Part shown: positions 9,940 through 21,439 of the stretch, in pieces
Layout of the letters: each line of letters starts with the position of its first letter
How positions within the stretch are numbered: position 1 is the stretch's first letter
Assembly (NCBI RefSeq): GCF_001642475.1
Contig: NW_019174015.1
Span: 1 to 64,000 of the forward strand
DNA: 64,000 nucleotides
Source of the DNA: Fonsecaea monophora
Lineage: Eukaryota; Ascomycota; Eurotiomycetes; Chaetothyriales; Herpotrichiellaceae
Direction of reading: 5' to 3'
Translations under genes and position numbers: made by a program
The notes under the pieces: model-generated
Seen by the model: the letters and a program-made list of their open reading frames with translations, nothing else
The model's database searches: none
Told to the model about the DNA's origin: nothing

Positions 9940-12867
9940 TCAATCTACGCTATAAGGTGTCCTTGCACACTCAGAGTCATTAAAGTCATCCACCTCTTCT
10001 TCAGGCTCGTCGTCTGCGTTGTACTTGGCGGACATGAAACTTCCTGACAGTGTACGGTTATACTCAGAAGATGGGCGACTTCCAGGGTGGAGCAGGTAGT
10101 CCATGTAATGCTTGCCATTGGATTTTCCGGTCGAAGAATCCACACCACTGGTTCCCGGCCGCGAGGGAGAAGGCGTGTGATCTCCAAGCCCAGTCTTTCG
10201 TAGATTGATGGGTGTTTTCTCGTCGTCGGAAAATCCATGGTGCCCATTGAGCCCGCCCGTGAAATGGTTGTCTGCCGGTGATAGAGGTATTGCCCAGGTT
10301 TTGGTCACATTTGTTCCCGACACAGCGCGTTCGAGGGCATTGTTCAGTTCCGTTGCTGTCGGCGTCTTGGGCTCCCCAAGGCCATTCACATGATCATAGG
10401 TCCTTGGTGGGCTCGGCGAGCTGGAGATCGCACCATTTGTGCGCACAAACCCGTTCTTGTCGTCCTTGAGGTGCTCGGGTTCATCAGGGCTTGCGTGGTT
10501 CAGCGTGGGTTTTTCTTCTTCCGGCTCAACAAGCGTTTCGTCCTCGGCTGAGACCTGCTGACTGTCTCGCTCTTGAAATATCTCTTTTTTGATGTTGTCA
10601 TCTTTGGCTGGGGGTGGGGATGACAGAGCGTTTTGGCCGTCTTCGGGATTGCTATGAAGGGTCTTCGGCACAGTCGGAGCATCTGCGCATTCTATATCGC
10701 TCTTCGACGGATCAGATAGGGCAGGCTCATTGGGTGCCTGTGACTCAATCTTGATCGAGGCATCAGTCTGTGCTAATACGCCAGACCTAGATTGCTTTAA
10801 AGCCTGATCCTCGGCAGCACCCACCAAGGGTTCAAGTCTGGTGATTTTTGGTACTTTTGCATTCTCGACAACCACAATCATCCAGACACCGATTTTGTCG
10901 TCACCTCCGAGCAACGGTGTTGCAGAGATCCAGCAGACTCTGCCTTGTCCTGCATCCTGGAGTCTGCCTCCACTGCGAGTTGCTGTGCCATGTGGTTGGT
11001 TTCCCGCTTCGAGCAGTAAGTTGATCTTCGCCGAGACGGGGACACCAACGCTGAAGCTCTCCTTGAGCCCTTTCAGCGTATTTGTGGGGGCAGCAACATG
11101 TGATAGAAAGGGATGCTGGATGATGTTGCCCACACGTCGACGTAGGACGGAGGATACAAAGACAATTCGGAGCGAAGGCGCGGGTCTAACCAGGATATAA
11201 CTGTCGTAAACGCCTGGAAGCTTTCCTGATAATCCAGATCGCCCCGATTGACCAAGCTCCCAAGCCTTGTCCGCATCTTCAGCAGACTCTTCGCTGCCGC
11301 CATCAGAAGTCGCATCGGCGTCATCGAATACTCGTCGAGGAACCTTACGACTGCTTGTAACGCTGCGTTCGTCATCTTCTCTCGACGTCGATGTAGATCT
11401 CCCATTTGAACGCACCACGGCTGATTCCTCCAGATCGAACATCTCGCTTAGGTCGCGCAGTTTTGCCAGTGCCTTGGATTTTTGTAAACCTTGGTTGTCA
11501 TTTCCAATTCCATTGTCGCAGGCTTCCCTCTCACGTCTCTCCATCTCCCGTGTGGTCAGATACCGCTTCAACCCTTCAAATCCCTTTCCACGTTCGACCA
11601 TTCCTGTGACATCAACTTGAGCTCCAATGTGATATTTGACATTACCCTTGTCGTCGTGAAGCGGGGCTATCATCAGTAGATTTATGAAAGCTCTGCCATC
11701 TCTCCGGTAGTTCAGTAAAGTCTCACATATATCTTCGCCTCTCGCAATACTATCTTTGAGTCTCGCGATCGACTCTCTGTTGGTTTTCGAGCCCTGAAGG
11801 AATCGACAATTTCGCCCGATGACATTGTCACGACCATATCCAGTCTGGCGGTAAAACTCGTCACTCGCAAAAATGATTGGATTATCCTCCTGTTTCGGAT
11901 CCGTGAGACAAAAGACTTCAGATAAGCCTCCTACTAAATCCCTGGTAGACGAAGTTCGACTGCCGGTAATCTCGTCTATGAGACACTCGGTTACCAGTTT
12001 TACCAGGTTGTATGTCACGTACATTGGAAGGGCAGAGTCGACCATAAGGCGAAAGGCAGCATTGCTCAATTGCTCAAAGGCCCTATCAAGGGTTGCTGCA
12101 ATGGAAACCTCGCCATTCGAATCGTCTCCATCGTCACCATCGTCAGAGGACGGAGATAGTCCCTCAGCAACAGCGTTCGCATACTCAATGGCCTTGATGG
12201 CCTTCTGCGTGTTGAGATATCGTAGAAGAACAGGATGATACTGAGGTCGATACCGTGTCAGAAAGGTAGTGAAGCGGGCGAGGTACTGTGGATCACGGAG
12301 CAGGGTGTTGAGATGGCCTGAAGAGAAGAGCGACTCCGAAAGCGTTTCGACTGAGGGTGGTCTGGGTCTGGAGGGCGGAGGCGGAGGGTGCAGGTCGAAA
12401 TCCAGAACAGAGGAGGACTCGGAGTTTCGGATGACCCCAGGATCTCCCTCAGACGTGGTGCGTAGTAGAGGGGCCGGATTCGAGCCCGGTTCTTGTCCAG
12501 GATCCTGCGGGGGACATTCTTCGCGAGGACGTGGAACTGCGGTAGGTACTTTCGCATCCACGTCAGTCGATGCGTGTGGGAGCTGTGGTCGATACACTGG
12601 GCTGTCTCGTTGTCGGAGCTTTGGTGCTCCAGTAATCTCAGGCGCTTGCTTGGGTTTGGGGACCACGGGCAACTCTGAACGAGGATTTGGCCTGGCTTTG
12701 GTGATCACTCTAGGAGGCGGCTTCACTTCACCATTGGCAATGGTCTTCTGGGCCGGCTGGCTAGGGCGAGCAGCTGTGCTTGACAGCTCAGCGGTCGGTT
12801 GCTTGCGAGGTTTCTTGGATCGACCGGACCGAAGGCGCAGGCTTTGCTTGATTCGCTCCAGGTCCAT
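9940..12867 (-). CDS. RGS-LOV blue-light photoreceptor (BcLOV4-like)
   Basis: A single-exon protein of 975 residues combines an RGS-type domain with a flavin-binding LOV domain. The order is a basic, Pro-rich N terminus; an RGS-like helical domain at about 170-300; and a LOV/PAS domain at about 315-425 containing GRNCRFLQG. Cys354 in that motif is the residue that forms the flavin adduct in LOV proteins. A basic, Arg-rich helix follows (about 430-450), then a long disordered acidic/Ser-rich tail. Known RGS-LOV proteins such as Botrytis BcLOV4 move to the membrane in blue light through a basic amphipathic helix beside LOV; the helix here could do the same (inference). The first ATG is at 12867; the GTG just upstream is not used as start. 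A link between light and G-protein signalling is the likely role. Confidence 0.92.
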   Translation of the reverse strand: MDLERIKQSLRLRSGRSKKPRKQPTAELSSTAARPSQPAQKTIANGEVKPPPRVITKARPNPRSELPVVPKPKQAPEITGAPKLRQRDSPVYRPQLPHASTDVDAKVPTAVPRPREECPPQDPGQEPGSNPAPLLRTTSEGDPGVIRNSESSSVLDFDLHPPPPPSRPRPPSVETLSESLFSSGHLNTLLRDPQYLARFTTFLTRYRPQYHPVLLRYLNTQKAIKAIEYANAVAEGLSPSSDDGDDGDDSNGEVSIAATLDRAFEQLSNAAFRLMVDSALPMYVTYNLVKLVTECLIDEITGSRTSSTRDLVGGLSEVFCLTDPKQEDNPIIFASDEFYRQTGYGRDNVIGRNCRFLQGSKTNRESIARLKDSIARGEDICETLLNYRRDGRAFINLLMIAPLHDDKGNVKYHIGAQVDVTGMVERGKGFEGLKRYLTTREMERREREACDNGIGNDNQGLQKSKALAKLRDLSEMFDLEESAVVRSNGRSTSTSREDDERSVTSSRKVPRRVFDDADATSDGGSEESAEDADKAWELGQSGRSGLSGKLPGVYDSYILVRPAPSLRIVFVSSVLRRRVGNIIQHPFLSHVAAPTNTLKGLKESFSVGVPVSAKINLLLEAGNQPHGTATRSGGRLQDAGQGRVCWISATPLLGGDDKIGVWMIVVVENAKVPKITRLEPLVGAAEDQALKQSRSGVLAQTDASIKIESQAPNEPALSDPSKSDIECADAPTVPKTLHSNPEDGQNALSSPPPAKDDNIKKEIFQERDSQQVSAEDETLVEPEEEKPTLNHASPDEPEHLKDDKNGFVRTNGAISSSPSPPRTYDHVNGLGEPKTPTATELNNALERAVSGTNVTKTWAIPLSPADNHFTGGLNGHHGFSDDEKTPINLRKTGLGDHTPSPSRPGTSGVDSSTGKSNGKHYMDYLLHPGSRPSSEYNRTLSGSFMSAKYNADDEPEEEVDDFNDSECARTPYSVD

Positions 12868-13425
12868 CACGTTGGAACTGAATCAAGTCGAAGGTTGAGC
12901 CTGTCCAGCTTGCCCGACGAAAGATAGACCATTGAAGTGTCTGGTAAGAAACAACGACAGAAGAGATGTACATTCCAGAAAACAATGAGTAGATGACGGG
13001 AGGCGAAAAGCAGATGCGGTGGTCTGAGGAGTCAGTGGCCTGTGGCCTGCAGCTCCGATTCGCGAAAGGAAGCCGATGACGATGGGGACAAGTGCGAATG
13101 CCAGATGGCGATCTGGTGCAGCCCGACACGATCCAGCGCATCAGCCATTGCAAGATTGCAAACGCTTCTCATGCAGGGCAGTCCTAGATTGGACCACGCT
13201 GCACCACTCTGGCGGATGCCAAAACAAGAAATGGACGGGTCATACATTGCAAAGGGATGGATGAGAGACCTGCCCGTCATAACTTTTGGGGCGCAGCCAA
13301 GTATGATTGGCCAAAGTTGCCGAGGCAGAGAATAACCAACACACAACTACTCCAGTCCTACAAAATGCATCCGTGATTGTACCAAAAAAACCTCCTCGCT
13401 ATGAATGTTTCCTTCAACCGATGGT
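12868..13425. other. Intergenic region, upstream of the RGS-LOV gene
   Basis: No gene recognised. It should contain the promoter and 5' leader of the RGS-LOV gene, and the 3' UTR of the DUF1295 gene. Confidence 0.6.
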
Positions 13426-14558
13426 CTATTTTGTCTTTGTAACGTCTCGTTTCCTCAACTCCCTGCCATTCGTCCGGGATGTGTCATGGTCGTGGAAGTT
13501 CGGGCGGCCGTAGCCGGGGCTGGGCAAAAACTTTCCGACTTGTTCCTGATACACCTTATAATCAGGATACTTGCCCGAAGAGAGGAGCTCAGTGAGCCAG
13601 GTACTGGACTGGAAAAGCAGCAGGTAAGAAGCTGCTCCGATCCCACTCCAGTTGTACCAGGTTCCCGTGGCCAAGCAAGACCACAGGTATAATGTGACCC
13701 AGACGCTTTGCTCTGCCGCGAAATTGGGATGTCGCGAGTAAGCAAATAGGCCTTTGGTGAGGAAGCCTCGGTCTAGGTCTGCTCGTTCCCAACCGTGTGG
13801 TACTTTAGCTGTGTTGCGATACTCGGCCTTCGCAGCATGGTATTTCCACTGTTGCTGGTCTGCCACGTACGATATGGCTATGAAGGCCAACATGAGAGCA
13901 CACGCGACACCATCCACAATATTCCAGGATTGAATTGGTCCGTCGTATGTTGCCAGGCGTTCGGTCAGCAAGAGAATGTATGCCGGGGTGGTGATGCAGA
14001 CCAAGAGGAGGGACTGCGCCAGCGAAATGAACAGAATGTTGAAGAGGAACATCAAGACAGGTCCAGCATAGTCCTTGACGGTGGCCCAGCGATAATCCTC
14101 GCTCCCAATCGAATAGCCTCCCTTCCGATAGTAGTTGTAGGTCAACCGAACCTACCATGATATCAGCACCACACATGAGGGTGGAGGTGGACACTTACAC
14201 TCCACAAAAAGCTAACAATGCACAAGGCATCCAGCCTCTCTGTATGTAGACCGGCAAGGTGAGAATAAACCGCATAATGAAGGGTGTAAACCGTCGGGAG
14301 AATTGACCAAACCCGGTCTACCTGAGAGTAGTTCTTGTTTACTTCAGAGACCAGTAGGAAGATGGGAGCCAGAGCAATCCCAAAAGCAATGGAGGTAATT
14401 AGAGGATTCGTGTCGAGGTACAATTGTTTCAGAGCTGCAGAATTCGTGATCGAGGAAGAGAGGATATTGGGGAAAGACACAAGTTGGTAAAGGTAAGGGG
14501 CGACTGTGCTGTTGTAGTCGGAGCATTCAGCTAGGTTGAGTACGACAGGTAGAGCCAT
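13426..14558 (-). CDS. DUF1295 membrane protein (steroid-reductase-like fold)
   Basis: Two exons, 14558-14199 and 14151-13426, code for 361 residues. The intron (donor GTAAGT, acceptor GTAG, phase 0) joins SFLWS to VRLTYNYYRKGGY. The protein has several hydrophobic segments consistent with about seven to eight transmembrane helices. It ends with the DUF1295 signature GLFAYSRHPNFAAEQSVW, related to the C-terminal NADPH-binding part of steroid 5-alpha-reductase and isoprenylcysteine methyltransferase families. The substrate is unknown; an ER-membrane oxidoreductase role is inferred from the family only. The start ATG at 14558 opens directly into the conserved N-terminal half. Confidence 0.9.
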
Positions 14559-15033
14559 TGTGCAGAACTTGACAGAAGCACAGCAGCTGGTGAAGTGTCC
14601 AACACGAATTGCAAAATGTAGACAGAGACGAGGCAGAAGCTGGTTGTTGATGAAGCGTCACCGAAGCCTTTCAGCAAAATGTAATGACGCAATCATTCTT
14701 ATTCTCCTTGTACGAGTAAACTTTGTTGGGTGAGGGGAAGCGCCTAAGAGCGCTAGCCAGGGGTAAATGGGGGAAGTTTCTTAGGCGTTCAAGATGAGAT
14801 CTCGCCACCGATTCCAGACGATGCTCGCCCCTAAGTGTCCAGATCTTTAACCCCATGCCCCATCCATGCCTTTGTACGAGGTACTATAATGATCACATGG
14901 TGGCGCGTTCAACTGCAATCACCAATTTTTTTTCAGACGCGTCGCTTCATCATTCCCCCATGCTTCTCATCTGATTACCGCCAAACCCAGTGAGTCCTCC
15001 ATCGCCGAGTATGAGGCACGTCAAAAATGAACT
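14559..15033. other. Divergent promoter region, DUF1295 gene and topoisomerase III
   Basis: No gene recognised. The neighbours are transcribed away from each other, so the 475 bases probably hold both promoters. A T-rich run lies near 14926-14936. Confidence 0.6.
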
Positions 15034-17005
15034 ATGCCCGGTCAAAAGATTCTCTGCGTCGCAGAAAAACCTGCAATAGCCAAGGCAGTGGCTCAACACC
15101 TGGCAGGTGGAAGGGTCACAGCGGTAAGCAACAACAGCCCTCGGTCTTCGGCCAGTGTCTCATGAACTCCCAGCGGCCCGTCAATGGCAACCAATATGTA
15201 AAGAATTACGAGTTTGATTTCCACTTCCAGCAATGGGGCAACTGCTCAGTAACCATGACCAGCGTGCTGGGCCACCTCACTGGTTTGGACTTCGATCCCA
15301 AGTATAAAAGTTGGAAGTCGTGTCCTCCGAGTCAACTATTTGAAGCCGAAACAAAGATCACCATCGACAGAGACAAGCAGTCCATCGCCGAAAATATTCA
15401 ACGTCAGGCTCGCTTTGCCCGAATCCTCTTCATCTGGACCGATTGTGACCGTGAAGGGGAACACATTGGAGGGGAAGTACGGGATCAGGCCAAAAAGGGC
15501 AATCCGACCATTGTCGTGAAGCGAGCCAAGTTCAGCAACACTGAAAGAGCGTAAGTCCTCCTCTCCTCTCTTGGGTTTCCAAGCCTGACCGCTCCAGCCA
15601 TGTTATACATGCGGCTCATTCTCCCATTGATATGGACGAACGTCAAGTCAGTGCGGTGGCAGCAAGAATCGAGCTCGACCTCCGTATAGGTGCCTCCTTT
15701 ACCAGGCTACAAAGTCTAGAACTCCAGCGTCTAAGCGACAACCTTCGAGACCAAACGATTTCCTATGGCTCCTGCCAGTTTCCCACCCTGGGCTTCGTGG
15801 TGGATCGATACAATCGTGTCAGGAATTTCAAGCCCGAGACCTTCTGGCTGATCAAGCTGGTCCACGTGCGGAACAGGATCAAGGTCAACTTCAACTGGCG
15901 GAGGGTTTCTCTATTCGATCGAGCAGCAGTGACTATCATATTTGAGGCATGTCTCGATGCGAAATATGCCAAAGTTACCAAGGTCCAGAAGAAACCAACC
16001 TCGAAATGGAGACCACTGCCTTTGACCACTGTGGAATTGCAAATGCAAGGCAGCCGCTTTCTTCGCATGACCAGTCAGCAAGTCATGTCCGTCGCTGAGA
16101 AGCTCTACCAAAAAGGGTTCATCAGCTATCCCCGAACCGAGACGGATCAGTTCCCGGGAGAGTTCGATTTCAACGCCATAATTCAACGTCAAACCCAGGA
16201 TAACAATTGGGGGCAATACGCGCAGCGGCTACTGAATGGTGACTTCAGGACCCCACGATCAGGCCGTCACAACGATCAAGCCCATCCGCCCATTCACCCG
16301 GTCAATTATGTTGCTAGTGATGCTCTAGATGCCCAGGAAAAGAAGGTGTATGAGTTTGTTACCCGAAGATTTTTGGCTTGTTGTTCCGAGGATGCCAAGG
16401 GCGAGGCAACTGACATTGAAATACTCTGGGGCTCTGAGATGTTTCATACTCATGGTCTGCTTGTCTTGGAAAGGAATTATCTCGATGTCTACGTTTACGA
16501 CAAATGGGAAAGCAGCCAACAGCTTCCCGAATTCACACTTGGCGAGACATTTGAGCCAACAGAAGCAAACATGGTGGACGGAAAAACTACGGCGCCTGGG
16601 TATCTTACTGAACCCGAGCTGATCGCTCTGATGGATGCAAACGGCATTGGGACAGACGCAACGATGGCCGAGCACATTGCCAAGATCCAGGATCGATCTT
16701 ACGTCGATACAAGACGGTCTGGTGGCGGGCGCAACGCTGTCCCGGAATTCATCCCCACTACCCTCGGCGTGGCTTTGATTGAAGGGTATGACAATGTGGG
16801 CCTCGACGTCAGTGTCAGCAAGCCTTTCCTCCGTAAAGAGATGGAGCTGAAAATGAAGGCGATCTGCGAGGGACGAAAAAGCCGGACTGAGGTTGTCCAG
16901 GAAAGCTTGGAGCAGTACCGCGAAGTGTTTGTCAAGACACAGCGTGAGATACAGGTTTTGAAAGATGCAGTGACGAAATACGTCGTCAATGGAGGAACTG
17001 GATAA
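15034..17005 (+). CDS. TOP3: DNA topoisomerase III (type IA)
   Basis: This enzyme relaxes negative supercoils and, with the RecQ helicase and Rmi1, dissolves double Holliday junctions. Three exons, 15034-15123, 15174-15550 and 15598-17005, give 624 residues. The N terminus MPGQKILCVAEKPAIAKAV is the TOPRIM start and lies in a different frame from the second exon; a 50-nt intron restores it. The metal-binding TOPRIM motif TDCDREGE is present. The catalytic tyrosine is Tyr333 in ISYPRTETDQF. The RPVNGNQYVKNYEFDF junction and the HVIHAAHSPIDMDERQ junction both match the family. The protein ends soon after the gate domains without the C-terminal zinc fingers of animal TOP3A, as in other fungi. 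Confidence 0.96.
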
Positions 17006-17717
17006 GTTCCCACGGAAGATTGAAAGCACGCAACTCAGCCTTCATCCAAGAATTGGCGCCTTGGGGGTTCCACACCCCGTACGACTGGGAGACTCTGACC
17101 ATTGACCACTGACCTGTGGACTTTGGTGGCTCTCTTGAAAGACCCTTCGCCAGCCGTTCTCGCTTGGCCCAGAATCTCCAAAGAGGCACGAAAACAGATG
17201 CATCAAATCGGAGAATTTGACGCCACAATTGCAGCCCCCTAACGACCGCGTGTGACGCCGGTGACGCACAAATGACGCCAGGGCAATGGATCCAGCTGTG
17301 GCTGACATGTTAAGATGTCCAATCACATGAGACCAGCCACAGTTCGTGGGAAGGGCCTTGGTCGCGCTTGAGGTCTTGATCTGGATGCTTAGGGCAAGAG
17401 CATCGGCCTGGCGAGCTGGTTGCGTCAAGCACGATATCCCATTCGAAATATTCACCTCCTGACATGTCTGTATCGGGAAGGAAATTGCCAATGCGTGACG
17501 CAACCAGGCGACTGCCCAAGTTCTTCAAACCAGGTGGCAGAAGGATCGACCGAATACACACTGTTCCGTACCGCCTATATAAGGTGGATGTTTCATTCCC
17601 CTGCACGACTGCAACTCTGATTGTCTTCAGTCACTAGGCTTACTTCCCAGCCAACAATATTGATAACACTTTTTGTCTCTATTACCACTCAAACCCAATA
17701 CAGCATTCCTAGTCATC
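17006..17717. promoter_or_regulatory. Upstream region of the hydrophilic repeat protein gene
   Basis: No gene seen. A clear TATATAAG element sits at 17576-17583, about 135 nt before the ATG at 17718. A CCCCT stress-response-type element is present at 17236-17240. Both are short motifs and the stress link is an inference. Confidence 0.5.
17576..17583 (+). promoter_or_regulatory. TATA box
   Basis: TATATAAG with a leader of roughly 100 nt before the start codon. Strong TATA boxes are common in highly inducible fungal genes. Confidence 0.6.
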
Positions 17718-18587
17718 ATGTCGAATCTCATCAACAAGGCCAAGGATGCCCTGTCTGGCCACAAAGGTCACGATACGACTGCAACCAGCACCTCTTCCGC
17801 ATATGGCACCACAGGGTCCGGGCCACATGGACCCCATGCCTCTAACACTGCCAACCGCGTGGACCCTACCGTGGATAGTCGAACTGGCACGTCTTCTGGC
17901 GCCGCTGGGCCTCACACGTCGAATCTTGCCAACAAACTCGATCCCCGTGTAGACTCAGACAGGGATCATCGAGCAAATCCAGCCAGCAATGTCGGAGGGT
18001 ATGGTAGCTCGGGATATGGACCGACGACAACCACCACTACCACCACCGCGGGTCCACACTCGTCCAACCTCGCCAACAAGGCCGATCCTCGGGTCGATAG
18101 CGATTTTGACCACCGGGCAAATCCAGCAAGCACGGTTGGAGGACATGGCAGCTCAGGATATGGAGCAACTTCAACTACCACAGCCGGTCCTCACTCATCT
18201 AACCTAGCCAACAAACTTGATCCTCGGGTTGACAGTGATTTGGATCACCGCGCCAATCCGACTAGCACGGTTGGAGGACATGGCAGTTCAGGGTATGGAA
18301 CAACCTCAACCTCGACAGCAGGTCCTCATTCGTCCAACATGGCAAACAAGCTTGACCCTCGTGTGGACAGCGATGCCGACCACCGCAACAACCCTACGAG
18401 TCATGTTGGCGGCTATGGCGGAGCTGGGGTAACCTCAGGTGGCACGACGGTACACTCGGGAGGAGCCACGGGCACTGCTGGGACGACGGGATACGGAGCG
18501 ACAGCTGGCACGCAGCATGGCACTGTGCATGATAGCAAGCTCCTCAACAAGCTGGATCCCAGAGTGAAGACAAGCAGTGGATATTGA
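17718..18587 (+). CDS. Hydrophilic repeat protein, stress/LEA-like
   Basis: The single-exon protein has 289 residues and begins MSNLINKAKDALSGHKGHD. It is built from repeats with the core GPHSSNLANKLDPRVDSD, each followed by a Gly/Ser/Thr-rich linker ending near GGHGSSGYG. Four good copies and two degenerate ones (first and last) are visible. There is no signal peptide, no membrane segment and almost no large hydrophobic residues apart from the Leu/Val of the core. Similar repeat proteins occur in many ascomycetes, usually as stress- or conidiation-related hydrophilins of unknown mechanism. The start at 17718 is preferred over an in-frame upstream ATG because the family begins at MSNLINKAKD and the upstream residues are unrelated. 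A TATA box precedes it. Confidence 0.85.
   Translation: MSNLINKAKDALSGHKGHDTTATSTSSAYGTTGSGPHGPHASNTANRVDPTVDSRTGTSSGAAGPHTSNLANKLDPRVDSDRDHRANPASNVGGYGSSGYGPTTTTTTTTAGPHSSNLANKADPRVDSDFDHRANPASTVGGHGSSGYGATSTTTAGPHSSNLANKLDPRVDSDLDHRANPTSTVGGHGSSGYGTTSTSTAGPHSSNMANKLDPRVDSDADHRNNPTSHVGGYGGAGVTSGGTTVHSGGATGTAGTTGYGATAGTQHGTVHDSKLLNKLDPRVKTSSGY
17901..18420 (+). repeat. In-frame tandem repeats of about 135-140 nt
   Basis: DNA repeats that encode the four good copies of the hydrophilin unit. The two middle units (starting about 18052 and 18187) are the most similar, which suggests recent duplication or gene conversion. Confidence 0.8.
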
Positions 18588-19640
18588 GAAGCGAGCAATT
18601 GAAGGTGTATGTCCTCGACATGGTGATTACTGTAGCGCCACAAAAGGCAAGCAGTAGGGGTACGCTCTGAGATGGAGGTTTATTTTTATAGAGGATTCTG
18701 ATCACAGCGTGAAGTTTTCCTCCAATGCAATTATTGATAGCATGCATTCTGTCCCCTTTCTTTGTCAGGAATGAAAAATCTCGTGACTAGTATCACTAGT
18801 GAATCAGCATGACTTGAAGGTGTTTCCATCCCCGGCATAACAGTGGCCCATGCCGAAACATCTTAGCGGTCAGAGCCGATTTCTCAGCGATGAAGGCCTG
18901 AATTGTTCCTTTGTGATTAGCCTGGCTCCAATGTAAGGTTCATTTTGTAATTGAACCTCAACTTAGTGACGACGTCGAGAGGTACAAGGCCAAACATAGA
19001 CCAGACATTGAGAAGTGGCCGTTGCGCTCGAGGACTCTGCAGCCCCTGTCCGAATGAGGCACAATGTGCTGAGCGAGATGCATAAACGGGCTTGGAACGA
19101 TGAGACCATTGGATGAGGAAGCAAGTACAGGGCATCTGGGGTGGCCATGACTAACTCGACACTCATCGCAGCGTCTAGCTCTTTACCACATTGGGTTCTA
19201 CGTCGGACTGTGGACAAACCAGATTTGCTGAGCTCAGCAGTCTCCAGGCCGATGCAGGTGGAGACTTGCAAGGGACAAAGAGGCTGGATTTGGGGAGAAG
19301 AGGAGCAGAGGAGATCGTTGGTGGCTGATCAGGGTCAATACTTGTTCAATCCATGTCCACCATTGGGTTGGTTGGTGGGTGTGAAGCTCCACCCAAGAGA
19401 TGCCGCCCGTAACATTGTGGACGAAATGCCCACCACCAAACCTGTGTCCAAACACCAAACTAGGGATGCCATGCGATTGTCCACCTTGGACACGAATCAC
19501 CATGACACTGCGTCCGCCGCCACGCCAGGTTTCAGTTGTTCAGTTATAATGCCCGGTCCGCCCTCGTTGCGTGACTTGGACCGTTAGTCTTTTTCCAACT
19601 TGGCCGCGGCTCTTGTTCACATTTGCCACCACAGCCCACG
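18588..19640. other. Intergenic region
   Basis: About 1 kb without a recognisable gene. Open frames on both strands are short and have no family features. It should include the 3' UTR of the repeat protein and the promoter of the DUF2985 gene. Confidence 0.55.
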
Positions 19641-21390
19641 ATGGCGACTCCGCCGACACAATCGGAACCATTTCCCTCCTACGAACCCGATGTCAACGAT
19701 GTATCTTTCAGAAGGGTCGGCAATAGCACCAGGGATCCAAGTCGGAGACCCTCAATTGTCTCTCGCCTCTCCAAAACCCCCTCTTCTATACGGTCTCGCA
19801 CTCGGACAGGCTCCCTCACACAGTCGTTTCTCGAGAGCAACCCTCCTCTAGGCATGTGGCAGGCCACTGGCGAAATCGGCTCCAAAATCCCTACACTGCC
19901 CGAGATCAGGAATGGCGCTTTTGCAGCCGAGGGATGGACGCATGAGGGCCAGATGGAACGTCGAGGGACAAACCCGCATGAAATCCATGCGCGACGGGTG
20001 GCCAGGACAAGTTCTGCTAGTACGCGGACGAGAAAGAGCTCGCTGTCAGCCAACGCACCGCCAGCCATTGCAGAAGAGAGACATGAATACTTTCCCAAGA
20101 GAGCGCCGACTATAATGCAGGAACCGCTCCTTGAGGAGGCAGCGACTACTCAAGTCCAACAGCCGGCTCATGGCCAGCCAGAAGAAATCCAGCCAGTGGC
20201 CAGGTGAGCTCTTTTCTTGCTGTTTTCCATTCTTATCTATCACAGACACACAGACACAGAACACCCCCGCTAATACTATCCATTTTAGCTCGGAGAAGCA
20301 CGACGAGACTGCCAAAGCTCAAGAGCGAGATTCCTCCATGACCTCGAAAACTACCAGTGACGGGCCGCAAACAGTGCGAATCCAAGGCGGTCCGGACGAG
20401 ACAGGCACATATCCCAATGGTTACCGCTTCCCCAAGAAACACACCTGGACCCAGTCCACCATGATTGGTCTCCGCGCCTTCTGGACATTCTTCCTCACCC
20501 CTTTTGGTTTTATTGTCACCATCTACGGGCTTAACATCGTTGGATGGGGTGCCATGATTTTCTTCGTCCTCCTTAAAGCTGCTCCGGCCATGTGCCACCC
20601 GTCCTGCGACGACGACAGTAGCGCTCGAGAGAAGTGGATCGAGATTGATTCCCAGATCCTCAACGGCCTCTTCTGCGTGACGGCCTTTGGTCTGTTGCCT
20701 TGGCGAGCCCGAGATTGGTTTTACCTCATGCGCTGGCGGATTGGCGGCGACGAACGCTTCCATCGCCGTCTCGCAGGTATATATCGGGGTTGGTACCGCC
20801 TTCCGGGCTCAGACAAGTTGGAGGAACACATCGGTCCTCCTCCCGTGTACAACAATGACCACCCGCGTACTCCAGAAGCGCCTCCCCCATATACAGAAGA
20901 GGAAATCGCCAAGATGGAAGAGAACCCTGCCATCCCTATCCCTGCGGCGTCCATGCCGGAGGCGCCTCTAACAGGCCTTCGGGCTCCCCCTTCAAAATCG
21001 TGGACCATCGACTTTGTCGTGTGGATGTACATACTCAACACCTTTTTCCAAGTTCTTCTTTGCGTCTGGATGTGGCATTGGAACCGATTCGACCGACCCT
21101 CGTGGGGTACCGGTGTTTGGATCACGTTGGGCTGTCTAGTCGCTATTGCCGCGGGCTTGTGCGTCTTTATCGAAGGGTCCAAGGTCAAGAAGATTGAAGG
21201 CATTCCGGTCCAGGAATACGACGTGCTCGAGTCGATCGAAGATTTTCAAGAGAGAAAGGCCAAAGAAGACGCGAAAGAGGCCAAGAAGTTGGCGAGACAC
21301 GATCATCATCGCCACTTTCGGCACGGCGAGAGCCACAAGGTGGTCAGGTCGGAGAAGTTGAAGGGCCACCAGTGGTTCACTCGACATTAG
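19641..21390 (+). CDS. DUF2985 multi-pass membrane protein with PPxY motif
   Basis: Two exons, 19641-20203 and 20289-21390, code for 554 residues. The intron has donor GTGAGC and acceptor TTTTAG in phase 2. Residues 1-220 are disordered and Ser/Arg-rich. The C-terminal half is the DUF2985 domain with four hydrophobic segments: around the IGLRAFWTFFLTPFGFI helix and its partner, near LNGLFCVTAFGLLPW, near VVWMYILNTFFQVLLC, and near TLGCLVAIAAGLCVF. The loop between the second and third contains APPPYTEEE, a PPxY motif of the type bound by WW domains of Rsp5/Nedd4 ubiquitin ligases. The tail is Lys/His-rich. The molecular function of the family is unknown to me. The ATG opens with MATPPTQSEPFPSYEPDVND. 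Confidence 0.88.
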
Positions 21391-21439
21391 CGACTCCGAC
21401 AGGCTGCTGCTGCTGCATAGAGAGAAAAGCAAAACATAC

